From: Chromobacterium sp. IIBBL 290-4
GTDB taxonomy: Bacteria > Pseudomonadota > Gammaproteobacteria > Burkholderiales > Chromobacteriaceae
Length of the DNA stretch: 64,000 nucleotides
Direction of reading: 5' to 3'
Assembly (NCBI RefSeq): GCF_024207115.1
Contig: NZ_CP100128.1
Coordinates: 3,596,001 to 3,660,000, forward strand
Each line of letters begins with the position of its first letter. Position 1 is the first letter of the stretch. The notes under the pieces were generated by a model. That model saw only the letters and a list, made by a program, of their open reading frames with translations. It was not told where the DNA came from and made no database searches. Positions 54,424-63,074 of the stretch are shown here, in pieces. The translations under genes and the position numbers were made by a program.

Positions 54424-54963
54424 TCAAGAAGCATGAATTTTCATGTCAGCCTCTAAGTCAGCTATAGCTGCTTTTATAAGAGTCTTGAGACGTTCCAGGT
54501 ATTCCATTCTCTCGCCGTTGGTTGGTGAGAATTTACGCAACTCCGCATCGATTTTTTTTAATTTATCGAGTAATTTTGAAAGAAGCTCTTTTTTTCGCTC
54601 AATGAGCTTTTGCTTGTTTCGTTGAGCTGCCCATGCGTATGCGCCTACACCCAAAAGAACAGCCGGTGCGGCCAAGACGGCAATTCCTGCAGCCATCCCA
54701 CCTCCGACTAATCCCCCCGCGGCTGCTAGCGCAGATGTTATGCCGGCAGCAGATAAGCCTGTTACCCCTGCGTAGTATAATCCAGCAAATCCAATTGTCC
54801 CACCAACTCCAATTCCACCAGCAGCAATTAATGCTTCATTAATATCATTGTCTGTTGATGTGGTGCGATTTTTGTCTATGAGTGCTGCGTCTGCCTCGAT
54901 AATAAGTTTTTCAATAGGGAGTAGGGAGTCAGTGTTTTTATAAATTGGCTCAATATTGCTCAT
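54424..54963 (-). CDS. Glycine-rich membrane protein with coiled-coil tail
   Basis: The 179-residue product has a polar N-terminus (1-45) and a long Gly/Ala-rich hydrophobic region (about 47-115) containing GGIGVGGTIGFAGLYYAGVT, GLSAAGITSALAAAGGLVGG and GMAAGIAVLAAPAVLLGVGA. A highly charged helical tail follows (KKELLSKLLDKLKKIDAELR). No enzyme motif. The G.S.AGI...AA...GGG.AAG pattern resembles the ISG12/IFI27 type of small membrane protein. Pore- or membrane-perturbing activity is possible but unproved. The gene lies between two copies of the 128-base repeat. Confidence 0.55.
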   Translation of the reverse strand: MSNIEPIYKNTDSLLPIEKLIIEADAALIDKNRTTSTDNDINEALIAAGGIGVGGTIGFAGLYYAGVTGLSAAGITSALAAAGGLVGGGMAAGIAVLAAPAVLLGVGAYAWAAQRNKQKLIERKKELLSKLLDKLKKIDAELRKFSPTNGERMEYLERLKTLIKAAIADLEADMKIHAS

Positions 54964-55359
54964 GGTAAGGCGCTCCGGTTAATAAATAACTGATGTGATT
55001 GGGGTGGAGTGTTTTCTTTGGGGTGATAGAATGCCTGATGTTGGTGAATTTATAACTAGTCAAGAATGCAGAGCGGAAGTTGTTGAATTTTGTTGCATAG
55101 GGGCTATGTTGTCAATATTTTTATGCTAAAATAATTACGATAATGACTGGTTCGTTTCTTAAATTGGGGCTGGAATCGGACGAAACACGCAATATGCTAA
55201 TAGCATTTTAGATGCTGAGCATCATATATGCATGGGCAGGCCCTTGCCAGGGTCGGTCTGTCAGGCCATACCCGCGTCTATTGGTGAGCGACTACCGCAT
55301 CTCTTTCTCTTCTTGCGCTTCTCAATAGTGTCATGCTCCGGCATCGGAGTGAGGCACGC
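54964..55359. other. AT-rich intergenic region
   Basis: No gene is seen. It is AT-rich near 55000-55200, and probably holds the promoter of the glycine-rich protein gene on the minus strand. A half-copy of a palindrome (GTCGGTCTGTCAGGCC, with CATACCCGCG) lies near 55253-55277, a relative of the element at 56252. Confidence 0.5.
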
Positions 55360-55392
55360 TCAAGCCTTATCCAACCCATGTTCTACAGCATG
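55360..55392 (-). pseudogene. Detached copy of the narL 3' end
   Basis: The minus strand reads HAVEHGLDKA and stop, matching the last residues of NarL (YAVEHGLDKA) with 29 of 33 bases identical. Three of the four changes are silent third-position changes. The rest of the gene is absent, and sequence diverges at the 128-base repeat. It suggests an insertion or recombination that duplicated the narL tail. Confidence 0.55.
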
Positions 55393-55395
55393 GGG

Positions 55396-55523
55396 CCGTA
55401 GGTTCGGCTAAGCTTGCGAAGCCCAACGTTTACCGCGGATCATTTGGTAATTCCTGTTGGTTGGGTAATGCCTATTTATGCTCGGTAAACGTTGGGCTTC
55501 ATTTTATTCAGCCCAACCTACGG
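55396..55523. repeat. 128-base palindromic repeat, copy 2
   Basis: The same outer arms and inner GTTTACC/GGTAAAC arms as copy 1, in the same orientation. Ends and arms are nearly identical, while the central 45 bases differ at many positions. Confidence 0.88.
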
Positions 55524-55558
55524 CCCTGCTTTTCGTGTAAGTCGTCTAGAATCTAGGG

Positions 55559-56194
55559 TTAGGGTTCAAAGTTAGTATGCTTGCGAACCCAGGTGTGTTG
55601 GCTTGTGGACATGGAGGGCCAAAGCTTTTGTAGCTTCCAGTCCTCCATTTGGCGAAGCTGATTTTTTTCTCTATCTCGCCGAATAGTCAATTTGAAGTCT
55701 CTTGGTGAATATTCGATTTCATGTTGATCGAGGCGCCAGAATAGTAACGCCAGTTGATTCGGTGTGAAAGCGTCACGATCCAAAACGTATGAGATGAAAG
55801 AGTTGATATCGAAATTTTCTTCGACCGCGGACAACGCGACAAGGGTATTAACAAGGTGGCGTTTTCTCGCCTCATTAACCAAAAAGCGGCGATCTCGGTT
55901 TACCCGGCGGCGAGACTCGTCACACCCCAGAATATTTCCTAGTTCATCAATTGCGGAGATTCTGAACTTGTTGATACACTCGGAACCAACCAGTATTTCG
56001 TTTCCGTTGTGCCGGTTAATTATTTTGAATTGATATCGAATGTCGGGGTGTTTGCACAATTCGCACGTTTCAATTGGCGTTCCGAGGTCGTACATATCCC
56101 CGGTGTATAGCCATTCCTGAAGTGCAACGGCAAGTTGTGCTCTTTCAACACTAAGGGGAAGAAGATTCGCGGCGCTCTTTTGTGCCCAAGTCAT
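55559..56194 (-). CDS. Uncharacterised protein with CxxC...C metal-binding motif
   Basis: The 211-residue product has a motif CELCKHPDIRYQFKIINRH followed by NEILVGSECINKF, giving Cys at C-x2-C and a later Cys in GSEC. Similar CELC...GSEC proteins are scattered in mobile and accessory regions, with no known function. A short zinc ribbon is likely. The rest is helical and charged (ESRRRVNRDRRFLVNEARKR). No membrane span or signal. The gene lies between the 128-base repeat and another palindrome, next to a duplicated narL tail, so it was probably brought in by the same event. Confidence 0.6.
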   Translation of the reverse strand: MTWAQKSAANLLPLSVERAQLAVALQEWLYTGDMYDLGTPIETCELCKHPDIRYQFKIINRHNGNEILVGSECINKFRISAIDELGNILGCDESRRRVNRDRRFLVNEARKRHLVNTLVALSAVEENFDINSFISYVLDRDAFTPNQLALLFWRLDQHEIEYSPRDFKLTIRRDREKNQLRQMEDWKLQKLWPSMSTSQHTWVRKHTNFEP

Positions 56195-56251
56195 AGCGAT
56201 ACCTCGTGAGCCCTAACGTTGGAAGTAACCTGCTGCCGGAGCCAAGTCGCC

Positions 56252-56351
56252 GGTTGGCCTATCAGGCCATACCCGCGACTACTTATCATGATTGCGTTAC
56301 GGCCTGGTGTTGTCTTGTTCGCGGGTATGGCCTTCGGCCAACCCGCGCTAC
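56252..56351. repeat. Palindromic element downstream of narL, third type
   Basis: GGTTGGCCtatcAGGCCATACC at the left pairs with GGTATGGCCttcGGCCAACC at the right. Each half also folds on itself. It ends about 40 bases past the narL stop. A half-copy lies near 55253. Confidence 0.72.
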
Positions 56352-56392
56352 GATGGCTTCATCCGTAACCGCCCAAACCTTGCAAACTATTT

Positions 56393-57043
56393 TCAGGCCT
56401 TGTCCAACCCGTGTTCTACAGCATAGACCGCCGCCTGCACCCGGCTGCTCAGCGACAGCTTGCGCAGGATGTTCTGCACGTGGACCTTGACCGTGCTCTC
56501 GGCCAGGTCCAGTTCGCGGGCGATTTCCTTGTTGCTGACGCCGCGCGCCAGCCAGCTCAGCGTTTCGCGCTCACGCGGCGTCAAGGTGTCCAGTTCGCTG
56601 GTTTTGGCGCTGGGCGGCTGGCGCAGCCGGGCCAGCAGCTTGGCGGTCATTTCCGGCGACAATACGCTGTCGCCGTCCACCGCGCGGCGAATGCTGTCCA
56701 GCAGGAAGTCGGCGTTGATGTTTTTCAGCAGGTAGCCGCGGGCGCCGCCGCGCATGCATTCGGCCAGATCGTCGCCGTCCTCGGACACGGTCAGCATCAG
56801 CACCGCGGTGTCCGGGCAGCCGCTCAGTATCTGGCCCAGCGCTTCGCGGCCGTTCATCACCGGCATGTCCAGGTCCAGCAGCACCACGTCCGGCTTCAGC
56901 AGCTCCGCCTGTTTCACGCCTTCCAGGCCGTCGGCGGCTTCGCCCGCCACCAGGAAATCGTCCTGCCTTTGCAGCAGCGCTTTCAGGCCGCTGCGGAACA
57001 GCGTGTGGTCGTCAATCAGTAAAATGCGTATCGCTTGTGTCAT
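56393..57043 (-). CDS. narL: Nitrate/nitrite response regulator NarL
   Basis: The 216-residue protein has a receiver domain with the acidic pair DDH (11-13) and phospho-acceptor Asp57 in VLLDLDMPVMNG. A LuxR-type helix-turn-helix (LTPRERETLSWLARGVSNKE...LAESTVKVHVQNILRKL) follows. NarL activates nitrate respiration genes and should act on narK and narG here. The stop is 41 bases from a palindromic element. The 3' end has a near-identical detached copy 1 kb away. The start overlaps the narX end by 4 bases (ATGA). Confidence 0.95.
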   Translation of the reverse strand: MTQAIRILLIDDHTLFRSGLKALLQRQDDFLVAGEAADGLEGVKQAELLKPDVVLLDLDMPVMNGREALGQILSGCPDTAVLMLTVSEDGDDLAECMRGGARGYLLKNINADFLLDSIRRAVDGDSVLSPEMTAKLLARLRQPPSAKTSELDTLTPRERETLSWLARGVSNKEIARELDLAESTVKVHVQNILRKLSLSSRVQAAVYAVEHGLDKA

Positions 57044-58944
57044 GCGCTGGTGCGCTCCTCTTTGGGCAGGGTCAGTTCCACCGTGGTGCCGTGGTCGGGC
57101 TGCGAATGGATCTGGATCCGGCTGTGTATGCGGTTGGCCCGTTCTTGCATGATGGACACGCCGACATGGCGCGCGGCCTTGGCGGCCAGTTGTTCGGGGG
57201 AGAAGCCGCGGCCGTTGTCCTGGATGCTCATGCGGAAACTGGCGTCGTTGTCGATCTCCACTTTGACCGCGCTGGCGTCGGCATGCTTGCGGACATTGGA
57301 TAGGGCTTCCTGCAGGATGAAGAACACCTGCAGTTGCTGTTGCGGGTCCAGCGGCTTGCCTTCGCCGCGAAGCTCCAGGCTGGCCGGGATGCGGGTTTGT
57401 TGCTCGAAGCGCTGCAGCAGCGTGTTCACCGCCTCAGGGAATTCCTGTTTGCTGATGCGGGTGCGGAAATTCAACAGGAGTTCGCGCACGTCCTCGTAGC
57501 ACTCCTGCACGCCGGCGCGGATGAAGGCGAGGTTTTCCCGGGCCATGTCTTCTTCTCGGGAGTTCATCGCGTCTTCCAGCATCTGCGTCTGCAGATTGAG
57601 GAAGGACAGCGATTGGGCGATGCTGTCGTGCAGGCCCTGGGCCATCAGATTGCGCTCCTCGGACACGGCGAACTGGCGCTCCATCGCGCCGAGGCGCTGG
57701 TTTTCGATGGCGACGCCCAAGTGCTGGCCCAGCGTTTCGATCAGCATCTGCTCAGCCATCGACAGCGTGCGTTTTTCGCGGAAGTACAAGGTGAAGATGC
57801 CCACGTCCTCGCGCTGGTTGCGGATATGGAAGACGGCGATGGAGGCGAAGCCGGCCTTGCCGCAGTGGCGGATGTCCTCGCCGGCCAGTTCGCCGATGTG
57901 GCGCAGCACGGCGAAGGGCTGCTGCACGGCTTCGCCGCAGTGGCAGGCGTCGTGGGGGATGCATTCCTCATTCAGCGCCATGTCAGCCGGCAGGCCTTGC
58001 TGGGCGATCTGGTCCAGCTTGCCGCGTTCCGCGTCCACCAGCCGGGCATTGGCGGCGTCGGCGCCGGTCAGCCGCATCAGCCGGCCGAGGAAGCCGTGGC
58101 AGGTTTCGTCCAGCGCGCGCTGTTGGTGCAGGAAGGAGGTCATGTCATATAGCGTCTTCAGGCGCAGATTCTGCTCTTCCACCTCCTGCGTCTTCTGTTT
58201 GACCTTGCTTTCCAGGTTCTGGTACAGGTCCTGCGCCCGTTCCGCCATCTGGTTGAAGCCTGCGGCGAGCTGGCCGAATTCGTCCTGGCGGTCCACCCTG
58301 ATCCTGGCGTCGAGATCGCCCTCGCGCAGACGCCGCATCGCCTCGCTGAGCGCGCTGACCGGGTTGATCACCATCAGAAACAGCATATAGGCCATGGTGA
58401 CGGTGCCGGCCAGCGCCATGGCGATCAGCACCATCTGGAATAGCCGGAGCAGATTGGTGTTGGCTTCATTATCCCTTTCCACCAGGGACACCAAGGTGTC
58501 GATGTCGGCGACGAAGGCCTCCACCTTGAGCTGGGCCGGGGCGCCGCTCCGGGTCTGCATCAGCGGCCGGATTTCCTCGCGCCAGCGCTTTTCTATCAAG
58601 CTCTCCTGGTCGCGGATGTCGCGGTTATCGGGCAAAAACAAAGGCCGGGCGGGATCGCCCCGGCGCAGGCGGTCCAGGGTCTGGTCGAAAGCGGCGGTTT
58701 CGGCGGCGAGCTGCGCGCTGGCGGCGCGCTGCGATTGCAGATAGGCCAGGCGATAGCTGCGCATGCGCAGGCTGCCTACATCGTTGATGGCGGCCGCGCC
58801 GCCTTCCAGCCGCCAGGAAAGGGCGAGCGAGTAGGCGATGGCGGTCAATACAATCAACAGGGCGATCAGCGACAATACCAGTAGTTTGCTCGCCAGGCTT
58901 TGAAAGCGGCGGCTGAGGGCTGGAAATGGGACAATTCGACTCAT
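57040..58944 (-). CDS. narX: Nitrate/nitrite sensor kinase NarX
   Basis: The 634-residue membrane kinase has span 1 (about 20-42) and a periplasmic sensor with a P-box-like [17 protein letters not shown] (53-69), in which Arg60 is the likely nitrate contact. Span 2 and HAMP, an S-helix, a GAF-like central part with the Cys cluster [13 protein letters not shown] (about 325-340), and HisKA_3 with His near 440 ([11 protein letters not shown]) follow. The ATPase domain has N and G boxes ([12 protein letters not shown]). It phosphorylates NarL when nitrate is present. It is divergent from mobB, whose start is 113 bases away. Confidence 0.94.
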   Translation of the reverse strand: MSRIVPFPALSRRFQSLASKLLVLSLIALLIVLTAIAYSLALSWRLEGGAAAINDVGSLRMRSYRLAYLQSQRAASAQLAAETAAFDQTLDRLRRGDPARPLFLPDNRDIRDQESLIEKRWREEIRPLMQTRSGAPAQLKVEAFVADIDTLVSLVERDNEANTNLLRLFQMVLIAMALAGTVTMAYMLFLMVINPVSALSEAMRRLREGDLDARIRVDRQDEFGQLAAGFNQMAERAQDLYQNLESKVKQKTQEVEEQNLRLKTLYDMTSFLHQQRALDETCHGFLGRLMRLTGADAANARLVDAERGKLDQIAQQGLPADMALNEECIPHDACHCGEAVQQPFAVLRHIGELAGEDIRHCGKAGFASIAVFHIRNQREDVGIFTLYFREKRTLSMAEQMLIETLGQHLGVAIENQRLGAMERQFAVSEERNLMAQGLHDSIAQSLSFLNLQTQMLEDAMNSREEDMARENLAFIRAGVQECYEDVRELLLNFRTRISKQEFPEAVNTLLQRFEQQTRIPASLELRGEGKPLDPQQQLQVFFILQEALSNVRKHADASAVKVEIDNDASFRMSIQDNGRGFSPEQLAAKAARHVGVSIMQERANRIHSRIQIHSQPDHGTTVELTLPKEERTSA

Positions 58945-59056
58945 GCTGATTCCGGTTGGGTTCTGCCGCGAGTGCTGCGCACAAATAAGTTTCTATGGAA
59001 ATAGTATGAACATAGTGTGTTCCGTCAGGAGCGACAATCCCCCAAAAGGAGAAGAC

Positions 59057-59560
59057 ATGCAGGCGGTGTTGGGAATTTGCGGTTATTCCGGCAGCGGCAA
59101 GACGACTTTGCTGGAAAAGATACTGCCCTTGCTGCGGTCGGCGGGGCTGAAGGTGGCGGTGATCAAGCACAGCCATCACGACGTGCAGCTGGACGAACCG
59201 GGCAAGGACAGTTTCCGGCACCGCCAGGCCGGCGCTTGCGAGGTGATGATCGTGTCGCCGCGCAGGGTGGGCGTTTACGCGGAAACGGAAAGGGAGCTGA
59301 CGCTGGACGAGCAGCTGGCTAGATTGTCGCCGTGCGATCTGGTGTTGCTGGAGGGGCAGAAAACGCTGCCGGTGCCCAAGCTGGAGGTTTATCGACCCGC
59401 CTTGGGTAGGCCGGCGCGGTATCTGGAGGACGCGAACATCATCGCGGTGGCGTCGGATGCGGCCTTGGACGCCGCCGTGACTGTGCTGGATTTGAACGAC
59501 GCGGCCGCCGTGGCGGCTTTCATCGCAGACTGGCTGGCTAGCCGCCGGTCTGCGACATGA
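59057..59560 (+). CDS. mobB: MobB, molybdopterin-guanine dinucleotide biosynthesis adaptor
   Basis: The 167-residue GTP-binding protein has Walker [10 protein letters not shown] (9-17) and the MobB-specific [20 protein letters not shown]. Downstream, [20 protein letters not shown] is the late conserved block. It helps MobA attach GMP to molybdopterin to give the MGD cofactor that NarG needs. Start at 59057 is fixed by AAAGGAGAA 6 bases upstream. The upstream frame from 58943 has no ribosome site. It converges with moaA and overlaps it by 23 bases. Confidence 0.92.
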   Translation: MQAVLGICGYSGSGKTTLLEKILPLLRSAGLKVAVIKHSHHDVQLDEPGKDSFRHRQAGACEVMIVSPRRVGVYAETERELTLDEQLARLSPCDLVLLEGQKTLPVPKLEVYRPALGRPARYLEDANIIAVASDAALDAAVTVLDLNDAAAVAAFIADWLASRRSAT

Positions 59561-60512
59561 AACGCATCAGCTTGGCCGGCGCTTCGTTGAAGTCGTGTTT
59601 TTCCGGCTTCAGTTCAATGGCGGCGCGGATGGCGGCTTCCAGCTCCGCGTCGCTGCAGCCGGCGCGCAGCAGGGGCCGCAGCGGATAGCTCTGCTCTTGG
59701 CCCAGGCACAGGTAGAGGGTGCCGTCCACCGACATCCGCAGCCGGTTGCAGCTGGCGCAAAAATGCTGGCTGATAGGCGTGATCAGTCCCAGCGTGAAGC
59801 GCCCGTCGGGCGAGCCCCAGTAGCGGGCGGGGCCGCCGCCCAGATTGCGGCAAAGCGCCTCCAGGCCAAAGCGGCGGCTCAGTCTCTCCAGTATCGGCGC
59901 GAGCTCGCTGCCGCGCGTTCGGCGTCCGCTGTCTCCCATCGGCATGGCCTCGATCAGGCGCAGGATGAAGCCGTGTTCGATGCAGAACTCCGCCATCGCT
60001 TCGATATCGCCGTCGTTGACGCCGGCGACCGGCACCATATTGATTTTGATTCTGTCGAAGCCCGCGTCCTTGGCGGCGGCAAGGCCAGCCAGCGCCTTGG
60101 GCAGGCTGTCGCTGCCGGTCAGCTGGGCCACGCAATCGCGCCGCAAGGAATCCAGGCTCACATTCAAGCGGCTGACGCCGGCGCGCCGCAGCGCCGCGGC
60201 GTGTTTTTCCAGCTGCGTGGCATTGGTGGAGAGGGATAAATCGGCGAGGCCGGGCAGAGCGGACAGCCTGCCGGCCAGCTCGCTCAGGCCGCGCCTCAGC
60301 AAGGGCTCGCCGCCGGTCAGCCGCAGCCGTTGCACGCCCAGGCGGCTAAACGCGGATGCCACGCGCTCAATTTCGTCGAAAGTCAGCCACTGCGCCGGTT
60401 CTTCAAACCCTTTGAATCCCTTGGGCAGGCAATAGCTGCAGCGCAAGTCGCAGCGGTCGGTGACGGAGAGCCGCAGGTATTCGATCGCGCGGCCGAAGCG
60501 GTCTGTCAGCAT
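59538..60512 (-). CDS. moaA: MoaA, GTP 3',8-cyclase
   Basis: The 324-residue radical-SAM enzyme starts molybdenum cofactor synthesis by converting GTP to cyclic pyranopterin precursor with MoaC. The N-terminal cluster CDLRCSYC (Cys21, Cys25, Cys28), the C-terminal cluster [18 protein letters not shown], the SAM motif TGGEPLLR and the functionally important C-terminal Gly-Gly are all present. It is convergent with mobB and sits close to narXL, linking cofactor supply with nitrate respiration. The upstream 270 bases contain no gene. Confidence 0.95.
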   Translation of the reverse strand: MLTDRFGRAIEYLRLSVTDRCDLRCSYCLPKGFKGFEEPAQWLTFDEIERVASAFSRLGVQRLRLTGGEPLLRRGLSELAGRLSALPGLADLSLSTNATQLEKHAAALRRAGVSRLNVSLDSLRRDCVAQLTGSDSLPKALAGLAAAKDAGFDRIKINMVPVAGVNDGDIEAMAEFCIEHGFILRLIEAMPMGDSGRRTRGSELAPILERLSRRFGLEALCRNLGGGPARYWGSPDGRFTLGLITPISQHFCASCNRLRMSVDGTLYLCLGQEQSYPLRPLLRAGCSDAELEAAIRAAIELKPEKHDFNEAPAKLMRFMSQTGG

Positions 60513-60781
60513 GAGGCGGGTCCGGCTGGAGTGGTTGTTGTTAGGATTGTATGGAAGTTATCGCTGCGGGACAGTTCGCAGGAAGGAGAGGGCGGACTAG
60601 TTCTTTTGACTGAGCGAGGAGGGCGCCCGGCGTCGCAATATTTCATCAATCAGCCGGATGGTGGAATGAATTGATTGTTTCATTGCGAATTGTGGAATTT
60701 ACTCAGTCTGTCATTGGTAAGATTGAATTATTATATTCCACTTAATTGCTAGAATATCGGCAGTTTATATCAAGAGCTGCC
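60513..60781. other. Intergenic region upstream of moaA and the EamA gene
   Basis: No coding frame is seen. The right half is AT-rich, presumably holding the EamA-gene promoter. Any moaA promoter, or a molybdenum cofactor riboswitch, was not recognised. Confidence 0.4.
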
Positions 60782-61729
60782 ATGAAGTCCGCAACTTCCC
60801 ACCACAAAGCCTATTTGCTATTGATTGTGACCATGTTGATGTGGTCCACCAATTTCGTCATCGCCCGCGCCCTGCATGAACAGGTGGGGCCGTTTACGCT
60901 CGCCTTCGCCCGCTGGGCCATCGCCCTGTGCTGCCTCGCGCCGTTCGCCTTGCCGAGATTCAAGCGCGAATGGCCCAAGCTGCGGGCGCAATGGAAGCAG
61001 TTGCTGTTGCTGGGCCTGTTCGGCATCGGCCTGACCAATACCTTCGTCTACTGGGCGGTGCAGACCACCACCGCCACCAATGCGGTGATCTTGAACAGCG
61101 CCACGCCGGTGATGGTGCTGCTGCTGGGCTCGCTGTATTTCCGCCAGCGGCTGAGCAGCCGCCAGTGGCTAGGCATGAGCGTGGCCTTGTGCGGCGCTTT
61201 GCTGATCGTGCTGAAGGGCAATCTGGCGGCGATCGGCGCTTTCCATTTCGGCAGCGGCGATTTGCTGGTGTTGGCCGGCGGCCTGTGCTGGGCCATCTAC
61301 ACGCTGGGCTTGCGCAAGCTCAAGCCGGGCATCGACGCGCTGGTGCAGATGAGCGTATTGCTGCTGGTGGGCGAGCTGGTGTTGCTGCCTTTGTTCGGCA
61401 TGGAGGCGGCCCAGCGCGGCCTGCCTTCCCTTGATGGCGGGGCCTGGGCCAGCCTGATCTACCTGGGCGCGCTGCCCTCGGTGGTGGCGTACCTGATGTA
61501 CAACCGCGCCATCGCCATGGTGGGCACCGCCAAGGCGGCGAGCTTTCTGTACCTGATGCCGGCTTTCGGCGCGGTGCAGTCGATCGCCTTGCTGGGCGAG
61601 GAACTGCACTGGTTTCATGCCGCGGGCCTGGCGGCGATCTTCGCCGGCATCGCCCTGAGCTCGCTGACCCGCTCGGCGCCGGCAGCCGCCACGACAAAAG
61701 CCGTCTCCGGCGAGCCCGTCCGATCCTGA
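60782..61729 (+). CDS. EamA/DMT-family transporter
   Basis: The 315-residue membrane protein has ten spans in two EamA repeats. Each repeat has the NFV-type opening (MWSTNFVIARALHEQVGPFT; AGGLCWAIYTLGLRKLKPGI) and the conserved TATNAVILNSATPVMVLLLG and SFLYLMPAFGAVQSI sections. Such proteins export metabolites or amino acids, but the substrate is unclear. ATG at 60782 is chosen because the longer frame has no ribosome site. A terminator follows. The short C-terminal tail ends SGEPVRS. Confidence 0.88.
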   Translation: MKSATSHHKAYLLLIVTMLMWSTNFVIARALHEQVGPFTLAFARWAIALCCLAPFALPRFKREWPKLRAQWKQLLLLGLFGIGLTNTFVYWAVQTTTATNAVILNSATPVMVLLLGSLYFRQRLSSRQWLGMSVALCGALLIVLKGNLAAIGAFHFGSGDLLVLAGGLCWAIYTLGLRKLKPGIDALVQMSVLLLVGELVLLPLFGMEAAQRGLPSLDGGAWASLIYLGALPSVVAYLMYNRAIAMVGTAKAASFLYLMPAFGAVQSIALLGEELHWFHAAGLAAIFAGIALSSLTRSAPAAATTKAVSGEPVRS

Positions 61730-61746
61730 CGCCGGCCTGCAGATGG

Positions 61747-61773
61747 GAAAAAGCACCGCGAGGGTGCTTTTTT
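61747..61773. terminator. Terminator after the EamA gene
   Basis: A stem (AAAAAGCACC with GGTGCTTTTTT) and T-run lie between convergent genes and serve both strands. Confidence 0.8.
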
Positions 61774-61799
61774 CTTATCCGGCGCGGGTCGGAATGGGC

Positions 61800-62369
61800 T
61801 TAGGTGAAGTCCAGCAGCCAAGGCGCGAGCCAGTGTTCCAGCCAGACCAGGGCCAGCGGCAGGGTGACGCAGAGCGTGGCCCAGGCCGGCCATGGCGCGC
61901 CGCAGGTTTCGCGGCGGCGCATCACCATCAGCATTACTCGATAGGCCGCGTAACTGGCGGCGGCGAGCAAGGGCGGCGCCATGATATAGGCCGCCAGCGG
62001 CCGCCAAGCCAGCCAGGGGGAAAAGGCCAGCACGCCGATATGCAGGGCCAGCTGGCTGGCGAACAGCGCCGCCAGCCTGGGGTCTTGCCCCGGGAAGCTC
62101 AGCGCGCGGCGCTCCACCTTCATATTGGCGGCGGCCCACATCACCGCGGCGATGCCCAGCCAGGCATAGCCGTAGACAAAGGGGAGCAGCAGCGGCGCGA
62201 CCGAAACCGGCTCCTCATGGCAATCCAGCAGCACAGCCAGCGCCAGATAGGCGGCCAGCGAGCAGGCGATGGCGCTGCCGTTGCGGCTGGAGATCAGCCG
62301 CCAGCAGGCGTGCAGGAAAAAGAGCGCGACGATGGCCAGCAGCAGCCATCCGACTGGTGTGGCTGTCAT
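61800..62369 (-). CDS. Uncharacterised membrane protein
   Basis: The 189-residue product has five or six hydrophobic spans (WLLLAIVALFFLHACWRLIS, ACSLAAYLALAVLL, LLLPFVYGYAWLGIAAVMWA, and two or three later ones). No family motif was recognised. It overlaps the upstream DUF484 gene by 4 bases (ATGA), so it is the last gene of the dapF-DUF484 operon. In many proteobacteria xerC occupies this position, so here an unrelated gene has taken it. The codon usage matches the neighbours. Confidence 0.72.
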   Translation of the reverse strand: MTATPVGWLLLAIVALFFLHACWRLISSRNGSAIACSLAAYLALAVLLDCHEEPVSVAPLLLPFVYGYAWLGIAAVMWAAANMKVERRALSFPGQDPRLAALFASQLALHIGVLAFSPWLAWRPLAAYIMAPPLLAAASYAAYRVMLMVMRRRETCGAPWPAWATLCVTLPLALVWLEHWLAPWLLDFT

Positions 62370-63022
62370 CGCTCCTCCAGCGCGGCGAGCAGGGCGGCGG
62401 AGGCGAGCGCGCCGATCTGCGCCAGGTACTGGGTGTGCATGTCGCGGGTGAAGCGCTGGGTGTCGTCGCTGGCCAGAACCAGCAGGCCGAATGGCTGGCC
62501 GGCGGCGTCGCGCAGCGCCACCTGGGCGAAGGACTGCAGCACCGGCTTGGCCGGGAACCAGCTCATCACCTCGTCATTGACATAAGGGCCGCAATAAGGC
62601 GCGGCGGCCAGATTGCGGGCCAGGCCTTGCACTTCGCCGCGGGCGTTGTAATGCTCGGCGTCGCTCTCCGCGGCGGGATGCCACAGCCGGATGGCGGCGC
62701 GGTTCAGCTGGAAGTGATCGCGCAGGCCGTCTTTCAGCGCGGCGATGCGATGCGCCAACCCGCCGCCGTTCAGCAGCGACAGCGTCAGCTGATGGGTGCG
62801 GGCCAGGATCTGATCGTTGGCCTTGCCTTGTTCCATCAGTTGCTGCAGCTGGGCCTCCAATTGGCGGGCCTGGTCCTTCAGTTCCAGCAACTGACGCTCG
62901 ACGAAGGACACCACCACCCGTTCGCCCGCCTGGGGCGCGGCCTGCAGGCCGTAGCGTTCGGCGTGTTGCTGCAGGAATTCGGGATGTTCGTCGAGGAAGG
63001 CGAGAACCTGTTCGCTGTGCAT
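62366..63022 (-). CDS. DUF484-family protein
   Basis: The 218-residue cytoplasmic protein begins with the DUF484 pattern (VLAFLDEHPEFLQQHAERYG). A coiled coil follows (FVERQLLELKDQARQLEAQL), then a GAF-like C-terminal domain (LRDHFQLNRAAIRLWHP, GQPFGLLVLASDDTQRFTRD). Its function is unknown. In gamma- and betaproteobacteria it lies between dapF and xerC. Here it lies after dapF and overlaps the next membrane protein by 4 bases, so the three form one operon. Confidence 0.88.
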   Translation of the reverse strand: MHSEQVLAFLDEHPEFLQQHAERYGLQAAPQAGERVVVSFVERQLLELKDQARQLEAQLQQLMEQGKANDQILARTHQLTLSLLNGGGLAHRIAALKDGLRDHFQLNRAAIRLWHPAAESDAEHYNARGEVQGLARNLAAAPYCGPYVNDEVMSWFPAKPVLQSFAQVALRDAAGQPFGLLVLASDDTQRFTRDMHTQYLAQIGALASAALLAALEER

Positions 63023-63074
63023 CAGCCTGTTCCTTTCTTGGTGATACGCAAAGGGGTTGGTGTCGATCTGGCGC

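Noticed and set aside
54236..55523. CRISPR-like array made by the repeated units near 54-55.5 kb
   Set aside because: Only two copies, 1 kb apart and long palindromes, with no short regular spacers and no cas genes.
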